Shown one piece after another: positions 1 through 6,943 of a stretch of DNA of 64,000 nucleotides. Under the pieces are notes generated by a model. That model was given only the letters and a program-made list of their open reading frames with translations, was not told the origin of the DNA and did no database searches. The position numbers and the translations under genes are program-made. The DNA is from CAZGUX01 sp964529305 (GTDB lineage Bacteria; Acidobacteriota; Terriglobia; Bryobacterales; Bryobacteraceae). The number at the start of each line of letters is the position of its first letter. Position 1 is the first letter of the stretch. The stretch covers positions 59,608 to 123,607 of the forward strand of contig CAZGUX010000145.1 in assembly GCA_964529305.1 (NCBI GenBank), written 5' to 3'.

Positions 1-158
1 GCCCGGTCGCGGCGGAGAATTCCTTCCACATACTGGTCGGGAGACAACCGCCGCCGCTTCGTTTTTTGAAAGAAAGCGGCCTGTTCCCGGCTGATCGAGG
101 GAGGTTGCTCGACACCGGGTTGCGTCGTGAGCGTTCGTTTGGACTCGTCGGGCTTCAC
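1..158 (-). CDS. meaB: MeaB-type methylmalonyl-CoA mutase GTPase chaperone, 5' part only (runs off window)
   Basis: Only the first ~52 codons are inside the window. Reading leftward from a GTG at 156-158, eight bases after the mutase stop codon, gives a basic N-terminal stretch followed by RRRLSPDQYVEGILRRDR. That matches the start of the first helix of MeaB/ArgK-type GTPases, which typically reads LSxxDYVxGxLxGDR. MeaB proteins protect and reload B12 in methylmalonyl-CoA mutase and normally sit beside it, so the position just after the large mutase subunit supports the call. The nearest Shine-Dalgarno-like sequence (GGAGGGG) lies in the last codons of mutB, so translation is probably coupled. 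The GTP-binding motifs are outside the window. The start codon is uncertain. Confidence 0.7.
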   Translation of the reverse strand, partial: MKPDESKRTLTTQPGVEQPPSISREQAAFFQKTKRRRLSPDQYVEGILRRDR

Positions 159-166
159 TCTTCCCG

Positions 167-2320
167 TCAGGACCCCTCCACAACCGCATGGCGCATCAAC
201 ACGCCCAGCACCTGGCGCGCCGCCCGGGAAATCACCGTTCCCGGCCCGAAAACCCCGACCACGCCGGCGTCGTACAGGAATTGGTAATCCCGAGGCGGAA
301 TCACTCCACCCACAATCACCATGATGTCTTCGCGCCCCAGTTTTTTCAGCTCGCCAATCACCGCCGGGACCAGCGTCTTGTGCCCTCCCGCCAGGGTGGA
401 CACCCCCAATACATGGACATCGTTCTCCACCGCGTGCCGGGCCACTTCGGCGGGGGTCTGGAAGAGAGGGCCGATGTCGACGTCGAAGCCGACGTCCGCA
501 AACGCCGTGGCGATGACCTTCGCGCCGCGGTCGTGTCCGTCCTGGCCCATTTTCGCCACCAGGATGCGTGGCCTCCGCCCTTCTTCTTCGGCGAACTCCT
601 CGGCCAGCTGGCGCGCCGCGGCGAACTCGCCGTCATTCCGGCTCTCCGCCGAATAGACTCCGGATATCGTCCGGATCGGCGCCTGATACCGCCCGAAAGC
701 CTTTTCCATCGCGTAGGAAATCTCACCCAGCGTCGCGCGCTTGCGAGCGGCGTCGACCGCCAGATCCAGCAGGTTTCCCTCGCCGTTCCCGGCGCATTGC
801 GTGATGGCGGCCATGGCTGACTCCACGGCCGCCGCGTCCCGGGTCTGTTTCAACTCCCGCAGCCGCGCGAGTTGCACCTCGCGAACCGCCGTGTTATCCA
901 CTTCCAGAACCTCGAGCGGCGCTTCTTTCGAAAGCCGGAAGGCATTGACGCCCACGATCGTCTCGCGTCCGGAATCGATTCGCGCCTGCCTCCGCGCGGC
1001 AGCCTCTTCAATTCGCATCTTCGGCAGGCCGGTCTCGATTGCCTTCACCATCCCGCCCAATTCCTCCACCTCCTCGATCAGGTGCCCGGCGCGGCGGATG
1101 AGTTGGTGGGTGAGTGTCTCGACGTAATAGGATCCAGCCCAGGGGTCGACGACGTGCGTGATTCCGGTTTCGTCCCGCAGGTAGAGTTGCGTGTTCCGCG
1201 CGATCCGGGCCGAGAAATCGGTGGGCAGCGCGATGGCTTCGTCGAGCGCGTTGGTGTGGAGCGACTGGGTGTGGCCCATCGCCGCCGCCATCGCCTCCAC
1301 GCAGGTCCTTACGATGTTGTTGAACGGGTCCTGCGCTGTCAAGCTCCAGCCCGACGTCTGCGAGTGCGCGCGCAAGGCCATCGATTTCGGATTCTTCGGT
1401 CCGAACGGCTTCACCAGTTTCGCCCACAAGGCGCGGCCCGCGCGCAGCTTGGCGATCTCCATGAAGTGGTTCATCCCGATATCCCAGAAAAACGAGATAC
1501 GGGGCGCGAAACGGTCGATCTCGAGGCCGGCGCGAATGCCGGTGCGCAGATACTCCAGCCCGTCCGCCAGCGTGTAGGCCAACTCCAGGTCCGCGGTGGC
1601 CCCGGCTTCCTGCATGTGATAGCCGCTGACGCTGATCGAGTTGAACTTCGGCATGCGGTCCGAGCAATACCGGAAAATGTCCGCCACGATCCGCATCGAC
1701 GGCGCGGGCGGATAGATGTACGTGTTGCGGACCATGAATTCCTTCAGAATGTCGTTCTGAATGGTTCCGCTCAACTGCTCCGCGCGCACGCCCCGCTCTT
1801 CGGCGGCCACGATGTAGAACGCCAGAATGGGCAGCACGGCTCCGTTCATCGTCATCGAGACCGACATCTGATCGAGCGGAATCTGATCGAACAGGATCTT
1901 CATGTCGAGCACGGAATCGATGGCCACGCCGGCTTTGCCGACGTCGCCCGGCACTCGCTCGTGATCGGAATCATAGCCGCGATGAGTGGCCAGGTCGAAC
2001 GCGACGGAAAGCCCCTTCTGCCCGGCGGCCAAGTTGCGCCGGTAAAAGGCATTCGACTCCTCCGCCGTCGAATAGCCCGCATACTGGCGGATGGTCCAGG
2101 GCTGCATCACGTACATCGTGGAGTAGGGCCCGCGCAGGTAGGGTGGCAGCCCCGCCGCCCACCCGAGATGATCCATGTCCTCCAGTGCTTCCCGCGTCAG
2201 GACGCTCGGCACTCCGATCTGCTCCGGCGTCATCCATTCGGAGACCTGCGCGGGAAGAGACGTGAGCCCGGCCTGTGGCCGGTAGTCGATTTGGGAGAAG
2301 TCGGGGCGTGTCGCCTTCAT
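167..2320 (-). CDS. mutB: methylmalonyl-CoA mutase, large (B12-binding) subunit
   Basis: Catalyses the B12-dependent interconversion of (R)-methylmalonyl-CoA and succinyl-CoA in the cytoplasm. The 717-residue protein has the usual large-subunit layout: a TIM-barrel substrate domain over residues ~1-560, then a C-terminal cobalamin-binding domain from ~583. The cobalamin signature DGHDRG is intact (D594, H596, G599), so this is the catalytic chain and not the degenerate small subunit. Its ATG overlaps the stop of the upstream mutA gene (TCAT at 2317-2320 on the plus strand), which suggests translational coupling and 1:1 production. It belongs to the transcarboxylase/mutase operon and is followed by meaB. 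Family assignment is very secure. Confidence 0.97.
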   Translation of the reverse strand: MKATRPDFSQIDYRPQAGLTSLPAQVSEWMTPEQIGVPSVLTREALEDMDHLGWAAGLPPYLRGPYSTMYVMQPWTIRQYAGYSTAEESNAFYRRNLAAGQKGLSVAFDLATHRGYDSDHERVPGDVGKAGVAIDSVLDMKILFDQIPLDQMSVSMTMNGAVLPILAFYIVAAEERGVRAEQLSGTIQNDILKEFMVRNTYIYPPAPSMRIVADIFRYCSDRMPKFNSISVSGYHMQEAGATADLELAYTLADGLEYLRTGIRAGLEIDRFAPRISFFWDIGMNHFMEIAKLRAGRALWAKLVKPFGPKNPKSMALRAHSQTSGWSLTAQDPFNNIVRTCVEAMAAAMGHTQSLHTNALDEAIALPTDFSARIARNTQLYLRDETGITHVVDPWAGSYYVETLTHQLIRRAGHLIEEVEELGGMVKAIETGLPKMRIEEAAARRQARIDSGRETIVGVNAFRLSKEAPLEVLEVDNTAVREVQLARLRELKQTRDAAAVESAMAAITQCAGNGEGNLLDLAVDAARKRATLGEISYAMEKAFGRYQAPIRTISGVYSAESRNDGEFAAARQLAEEFAEEEGRRPRILVAKMGQDGHDRGAKVIATAFADVGFDVDIGPLFQTPAEVARHAVENDVHVLGVSTLAGGHKTLVPAVIGELKKLGREDIMVIVGGVIPPRDYQFLYDAGVVGVFGPGTVISRAARQVLGVLMRHAVVEGS

Positions 2321-4116
2321 TGCGGCACCCCCAGGCGGTCCAGCCAGGCTGTCAGCTCTTTGAGGGGCTCGCTTCCCAGGTGCAGGAATCCGTCCACGCC
2401 GGCCGTCTTCAGGACATCGAGCGAGTCCTTCGGATAGCCGGCCACCAGCACCGGAAGTGTCCCCGATTTCGGGCAGACTTCCCGAGCCAGCGCCGGATAC
2501 TCTTCATCCGAGCCGCACAGGACGATGGCGTCCGCCATTGATGCCTGCGCCGCGGCCACCGCCGGGTCGATGCCGTCTGCCAGGCTGCCGGCGATGGTCT
2601 GGAATCCACCGCATCCCAGAAAGTTCGCGATGAAATTGGAGCGGGCCTTGCTCATCTTCAGACTGTTCGTCTCGAGCAGGAAGAACCGGGGCGGCTTCCC
2701 GCCGGCAGTCACGTGCCGCTGGGTCCGCCGGCGGATCTGTTCGAACGGCTCCGCGGCCCGGCGGGGATTCAGGGCGTGAACCGCCTTCCCGGTGGTGGGG
2801 CGATCGGCGATTCGTTCCTCCTGGTCGGGGTACTGGTTGGTTCCCACCAGGACCGTTCGCCGCGAGGCCACGGCCGCCTCCTTCGCGGCGGCGGCGCGAG
2901 CGACTTCGCTGTCGACGAGTCCCGCTTTCAACGCCGCCAGGAATCCACCCTCGGCCTCCACCCGCTGGAATAGCTTCCACGCTTCCCGGGCCAGCGAGTC
3001 GGTCAACGCTTCGAAAAAGTACGACCCGCCGGCCGGGTCCACCTGCCTGCCGAACGCCGCTTCCTGCTTCAGAATGATCTGGGTGTTGCGGGCAAGCCGC
3101 CGGCTGAGGGCATCGGTGGGACCGCTAGGTGCGTCCAAAGGCGCTACGCTCATCGCGTCGCATCCGCCGATGGCCGCCGCCATCGCGCCCGTGGTCCCGC
3201 GCAGCACGTTGACGTATCGATCGCACACGGTCTGGTACCAGGGATTCGTATAGGCGACGATCACCGCGCGGCACGATTCTTCCGCGGCGACGCCGAAGGC
3301 TTCCACCATCCGCGCGTACAACAGGCGGGCCGCGCGGAACTTGGCGATCTCGAACAGGTAGTTCACGCCGGCTGTCAGATGTAGGATCATCGCGTCGGGG
3401 GCCTGTTCTGCGGTCAGGCCGCGCGATGTCAGTTCCGCGAGGTACTCGGCCGCGTGCGCAAGGCCGAATCCCAGTTCCTGAAGGGCCGTGCCGCCGGCTT
3501 CAGCAATCCGCCCGGCGCGAACCGCCAGCACCCGCAGTCGCGGCGGGGCACGACGCACGTGGCGCTCGACTTCGTCGAAAAGTCTCGCGCGATCGTCGGA
3601 GTTTTCGCCAGCCGCCATATCGCCGAGTGGGTCGTAGTCCACCGACCCGCCCAGGGCGATCCCGGACGATTCGAGAAGATCGAGCAGAGGCGATGCGGCC
3701 GCTCCCACGCGGAAATGCACGGCCGCCTGGTCGAGCGAAATCCCGGCCAGCAGGCTCCGGAGATCCTCGAGGGTCTTTGGCGCCAGCCGGAATGAGACCT
3801 CTTCGGCGCCGCCGTCCAACGCCTCACGCGCCTGAACGTTGGCCTCGGCCACGCTCGTCGAGTCGATCTCTTCGCGAATCGCCCAATCGTTAACGTCCAT
3901 CCGGAAGCCGCGGACGAAGGGGAAACGGCCCGGCGCGGCGTGAGTGAGATACTCGAGGCCGGCCAGGTCCTCGGCGCGATAGTAGGGCTTGATGTCGATC
4001 CCCTCGTCGTTCTTCCAATGGAGCTTTTTGCGGTAGTCCGCGCCCTTCAGGTCCTGGCGGATCTGGTCTTCCCAGGAGGCGGTAGCGATGGGGGGGAAAT
4101 CGTCGAAGAGATTCAT
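2317..4116 (-). CDS. mutA: methylmalonyl-CoA mutase, small subunit
   Basis: Non-catalytic partner of the heterodimeric mutase. The 599-residue protein shares the barrel domain of the large subunit, with conserved stretches such as WYQTVCDRYVNVLRGTTGA and GGSYFFEALTDSLA. Its C-terminal B12-like domain (from ~residue 475) lacks the DxHxxG cobalamin histidine motif, as expected for MutA. The gene overlaps by four bases at both ends: its ATG lies in the stop of the epimerase gene and its TGA lies in the mutB start. A heterodimeric MutAB is the form seen in Propionibacterium and many Acidobacteriota, Bacteroidota and Actinobacteria. Very secure. Confidence 0.95.
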   Translation of the reverse strand: MNLFDDFPPIATASWEDQIRQDLKGADYRKKLHWKNDEGIDIKPYYRAEDLAGLEYLTHAAPGRFPFVRGFRMDVNDWAIREEIDSTSVAEANVQAREALDGGAEEVSFRLAPKTLEDLRSLLAGISLDQAAVHFRVGAAASPLLDLLESSGIALGGSVDYDPLGDMAAGENSDDRARLFDEVERHVRRAPPRLRVLAVRAGRIAEAGGTALQELGFGLAHAAEYLAELTSRGLTAEQAPDAMILHLTAGVNYLFEIAKFRAARLLYARMVEAFGVAAEESCRAVIVAYTNPWYQTVCDRYVNVLRGTTGAMAAAIGGCDAMSVAPLDAPSGPTDALSRRLARNTQIILKQEAAFGRQVDPAGGSYFFEALTDSLAREAWKLFQRVEAEGGFLAALKAGLVDSEVARAAAAKEAAVASRRTVLVGTNQYPDQEERIADRPTTGKAVHALNPRRAAEPFEQIRRRTQRHVTAGGKPPRFFLLETNSLKMSKARSNFIANFLGCGGFQTIAGSLADGIDPAVAAAQASMADAIVLCGSDEEYPALAREVCPKSGTLPVLVAGYPKDSLDVLKTAGVDGFLHLGSEPLKELTAWLDRLGVPQ

Positions 4117-4652
4117 GGCCGGCCGCTCCCGGATGGGTCGGGTTGACCGCTCCCTGACGGTCGCGGCACGGATGGTCGGGGCACGGAGGGTTCTTCGACC
4201 ACTTCGATCAGGTAGCCGAACGGGCTGTCCGGCCGTGATTTGGGATGCACAAAAAACACCGTCGTTCCCCTCGATCCGGGCCGCGGAGCTTTGTCGATCA
4301 GGCTGAACCCATTGTCCTTCATGAAGTCGAAGGCCGCCTGGGCGCTGCGCACCCGGAACGCCACGTGCGCGAAACCGCCGCGCCCGCCGTTGCGCTCGAT
4401 GAGTTTCTCCACTGGCGAGGCGGCGCTGAGCGGCTCCAGCAGTTGGATGAGGTTCGGACCTTCCCCGATCTGGAGCAGGACTTCGCGGACCTGGTCCGTG
4501 CCCAGCACCTCCTCCCGATGCACTTCGCGAAAGCCTAACTGGCGGTAGGAGGCGACCTGCGCCTCCAGTTCCCCCTGCCTGACGGCAATCGCAATGTGAT
4601 CGACAAACAGAAATCCGGGCAGTTCGATTCCATCGTCCTTGGTCATCGTCAT
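4113..4652 (-). CDS. mce: methylmalonyl-CoA epimerase with a repeat-encoded C-terminal tail
   Basis: Racemises (S)- to (R)-methylmalonyl-CoA, feeding the mutase. The vicinal-oxygen-chelate fold is recognisable: FVDHIAIAV (H19), NLIQLLEP (Q70), GGFAHVAFRV (H96) and FGYLIEVVEE (E150) supply the expected metal ligands. I chose the ATG at 4650-4652 because it overlaps the stop of the biotin-carrier gene (ATGA). A longer reading frame upstream only adds low-complexity residues read antisense to the carrier. The protein is 179 residues, whereas the family usually ends about 150. The extra ~25 residues (SVPRPSVPRPSGSGQPDPS...) are encoded by a copy of a dispersed repeat at 4131-4175. The enzyme call is secure. 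The tail is probably non-functional or a linker. Confidence 0.93.
   Translation of the reverse strand: MTMTKDDGIELPGFLFVDHIAIAVRQGELEAQVASYRQLGFREVHREEVLGTDQVREVLLQIGEGPNLIQLLEPLSAASPVEKLIERNGGRGGFAHVAFRVRSAQAAFDFMKDNGFSLIDKAPRPGSRGTTVFFVHPKSRPDSPFGYLIEVVEEPSVPRPSVPRPSGSGQPDPSGSGRP
4131..4175 (-). repeat. dispersed palindromic repeat, family B, inside mce
   Basis: Read on the minus strand, this contains ATCCGTGCCGCGACCGTCAG followed by GGAGCGG. The same core recurs at 38926-38945 and 63634-63654, each time between convergent genes. Here it is translated in frame as the Pro/Ser/Gly-rich tail of the epimerase. Two imperfect sub-copies (ACCCTCCGTGCCCCGACC and ATCCGTGCCGCGACC) give the repeated SVPRP peptide. 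Confidence 0.7.
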
Positions 4653-5020
4653 TCGAATTCCACCAGCACTTGCCCCATTTGTACGTTTTCGCCTGGACTC
4701 ACGTTGATCGTCTTGATTCGTCCCGCCAGCGGCGCCGTGATGTTCGTCTCCATCTTCATCGCTTCCAGCACCATCATCGGATCGTTCACCTGCAATTGCT
4801 GCCCGGGTTGTGTGTTGATGCGAACCACGGTGCCGACGATGGGGCTGCGGCACACCTTGTCTTCGCGCGGGTGAGGTGCGGCGTGCAGGCCTCCGGCCGG
4901 CGCCGGGGCGGGCAGGGAGACGCTCTGCGCGTGGTACACCGGAGGCCCGGGCGGGTCCTCCTCCACCACCTCGACTTCCACTTCATAGTCGGCGCCATCC
5001 ACTGTAATCTTGAGTTTCAC
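4649..5020 (-). CDS. biotin carboxyl carrier protein, transcarboxylase 1.3S type
   Basis: A small acyl-carrier-like protein that shuttles a carboxyl group on biotin between the 5S and 12S subunits. The 123-residue protein has an N-terminal strand (MKLKITVDGADYEVEVEVV), a Pro/Ala-rich linker at ~30-50, and a C-terminal biotinyl domain with the biotinylation motif EAMKMET. The modified lysine is K89. From memory, both the length and the lysine position equal those of the Propionibacterium 1.3S subunit. The stop overlaps the epimerase start. It lies nine bases after the OadG-like gene. Very secure as a biotin carrier; assignment to transcarboxylase comes from its neighbours. Confidence 0.94.
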   Translation of the reverse strand: MKLKITVDGADYEVEVEVVEEDPPGPPVYHAQSVSLPAPAPAGGLHAAPHPREDKVCRSPIVGTVVRINTQPGQQLQVNDPMMVLEAMKMETNITAPLAGRIKTINVSPGENVQMGQVLVEFE

Positions 5021-5028
5021 GTTCGTTC

Positions 5029-5331
5029 CTATCCGTGGCGCGTCAGCATGTGGGACGCTTGCACAAACACGCGTCCCTGTTGTGCCCAGGGGTTGGACGC
5101 GGCGGTGTAGATTCGCCGCACCGAGCGGATCCGGACCTTCTTGCCCAGGTACGACGCGATCACGGCGCCCATCATGACGATCACCTCCGGCGGAATCGGC
5201 TCGGCGGCCGGAGGCTGCGCGGGTTCCGCCGCCTCGTCCGGTTCGCCTTCCAGATGATCCAGGCGAGCCGCCAGCTCCGCGATCTGTCTCCGGATTTCGG
5301 CGATCTCTTTACTTCTGTCCCGGGTTTCCAT
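5029..5331 (-). CDS. small OadG-like subunit of a biotin-dependent carboxyltransferase complex
   Basis: A 100-residue protein with an N-terminal coiled-coil-like helix (residues ~5-32, EIAEIRRQIAELAARL), an acidic Pro/Ala linker, a helix PPEVIVMMGAVIASYLGKK, and a C-terminal motif NPWAQQGRVFVQASH. This C-terminal part resembles the soluble end of the gamma (OadG) or delta subunits of sodium-pump decarboxylases, which help assemble the carboxyltransferase with the biotin carrier. Unlike those, no convincing transmembrane helix precedes it; the coiled coil takes that place. Sandwiched between the 12S-type and biotin-carrier genes, it is probably an assembly subunit. The family recognition is from motif memory and is moderate. 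Confidence 0.65.
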   Translation of the reverse strand: METRDRSKEIAEIRRQIAELAARLDHLEGEPDEAAEPAQPPAAEPIPPEVIVMMGAVIASYLGKKVRIRSVRRIYTAASNPWAQQGRVFVQASHMLTRHG

Positions 5332-5361
5332 CGGTTTTCTTTCCCGCCGCCGATTCGCGGC

Positions 5362-6924
5362 TCAGAGCGGAATCAGTCCGTGCTTCTTCGGCGGGCGCAA
5401 CTCCCGCTTGGCGTGTAGCGTCTCCAGGGCCAACGCCAGGTAACGCCGCGTCTCGGCCGGTTCGATGATGTCGTCCACCAGACGCCGTCCACCGGCCACA
5501 TAGGGCGTCGCGAACGTCCGCCGGTATTCTTCGATCAACTGCTTCCGCCGGGCCGCGCCGTCCGCGGCCTCGTGAATCTCCTTCCGGAAGATCACCTCCA
5601 CCGCGCCTTCGGCCCCCATCACGGCGATCTCGGCCGTCGGCCAGGCCACGACGCGATCCGCCCCCAGATCCTTTCCGCACATGGCCAGGTAGGCGCCGCC
5701 GTAGGCCTTGCGCAAGACCACCGTGACTTTCGGCACCGTGGCCGCCGAGTAGGCAAACAACATCTTGGCCCCGTGGCGGATGATGCCCCCGTATTCCTGC
5801 TGAACGCCGGGAAGAAATCCGGGGACATCCACCAGCGTCACCAGGGCGATGTTGAACGCATTGCAGAAACGAATGAAGCGCGAGCCCTTGGTCGATGCGT
5901 TGATGTCGAGCGAGCCCGCCAGCACCGAGGGCTGGTTGGCCACAATGCCTACCGCCCTGCCTTGAATCCGCGCGAACCCGATCACCAGGTTCGGCGCGAA
6001 CCCCGGTTGCACTTCCATGAAATCGCCGTAATCCGCCAGGCGCACGATCACCTGCCGCACGTCGTACCCCATCTTCGACTCTTCCGGAATGATGTGGTTC
6101 ATCTCCGGGTCGGGATCGAGAGGGACGTGGCGGTCGGTCATCGGCGGATCCTCGAGATTGTTCGAGGGCAGAAACGACAGCAGGCGTTTCGCCATCGCCA
6201 CCGCGTCCTCGTCGTTCTCGGCGATGAAGTGCACCACGCCCGAATGGCCCATCTGCGCCTGCGGCCCGCCCAGTTGCTCGGCCGTCACGGTCTCGCCGGT
6301 CACCTGCTTGATCACGCTCGGCCCGGTGATGAACATCTGCGCGTTACGGGTCTGAATGATGAAGTCGGTGAGGGCGGGACTATAGGCCGCTCCTCCCGCG
6401 CACGGTCCGCAAATCAGGGAAATCTGGGGCACGGCGCCGGAGAGCATGACATTCGCGTAAAAGACGCGTCCGTACCCGGCCAGGCTGTCGATGCCTTCCT
6501 GCACCCGCGCGCCGCCCGAATCGTTGATGAAGATGAACGGCGATCCCGTCTTCAACGACATCTTCATCGCCTCGGCGATCTTGTCGCTGTGGACCTCGCC
6601 CGCCGCCCCGCCCGCCACGGTGAAGTCCTGGCTGGCGAGGTGGACCGGCCGGCCGTCGACGGTGGCCGCCCCCGTCACGACGCCGTCGGCTGGCATTTCC
6701 TTGCCCGCCATGCCGAATAACGTCGCGCGATGTTGGGCGAACAAACCCAATTCCTGAAAACTACCCGCGTCGGTCAAGCAATCGATCCGCTCCCGGGCGG
6801 TCAACTTTCCGCCCTGGTGCTGCTTCTCGATACGGCCTTTGCCGCCGCCGAGATACAGAGTTTCACGCCGGCGCTTCAACTCTTCGATAATCTGGTCCCT
6901 GGTCCGTTCGGTCGGAGAAGGCAT
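5362..6924 (-). CDS. methylmalonyl-CoA carboxytransferase 12S-type subunit / acyl-CoA carboxylase beta subunit
   Basis: The carboxyltransferase subunit that moves CO2 between methylmalonyl-CoA (or propionyl-CoA) and carboxybiotin. The start is placed at the ATG of MPSPTERTRDQ (6922-6924), giving 520 residues. The upstream extension in the same frame is antisense to the 5S tail and is discarded. It shows the two crotonase-like halves of the family: SQDFTVAGGAAGEVHSDK and NDSGGARVQEGIDSLAGYG in the first, and NQPSVLAGSLDI, LVDVPGFLPGVQQE and YGGAYLAMCGKDLGAD in the second, ending with KKHGLIPL. No biotin carboxylase gene accompanies it, which favours transcarboxylase or decarboxylase over an ATP-dependent propionyl-CoA carboxylase. 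Family secure; exact reaction inferred. Confidence 0.93.
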   Translation of the reverse strand: MPSPTERTRDQIIEELKRRRETLYLGGGKGRIEKQHQGGKLTARERIDCLTDAGSFQELGLFAQHRATLFGMAGKEMPADGVVTGAATVDGRPVHLASQDFTVAGGAAGEVHSDKIAEAMKMSLKTGSPFIFINDSGGARVQEGIDSLAGYGRVFYANVMLSGAVPQISLICGPCAGGAAYSPALTDFIIQTRNAQMFITGPSVIKQVTGETVTAEQLGGPQAQMGHSGVVHFIAENDEDAVAMAKRLLSFLPSNNLEDPPMTDRHVPLDPDPEMNHIIPEESKMGYDVRQVIVRLADYGDFMEVQPGFAPNLVIGFARIQGRAVGIVANQPSVLAGSLDINASTKGSRFIRFCNAFNIALVTLVDVPGFLPGVQQEYGGIIRHGAKMLFAYSAATVPKVTVVLRKAYGGAYLAMCGKDLGADRVVAWPTAEIAVMGAEGAVEVIFRKEIHEAADGAARRKQLIEEYRRTFATPYVAGGRRLVDDIIEPAETRRYLALALETLHAKRELRPPKKHGLIPL

Positions 6925-6943
6925 AATTGTCTCACTGCACGCG

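Noticed and set aside
872..2437. Long plus-strand open frame (521 codons) opposite mutB
   Set aside because: A shadow of the high-GC mutB gene; its translation is His/Arg/Gly-rich without known motifs.
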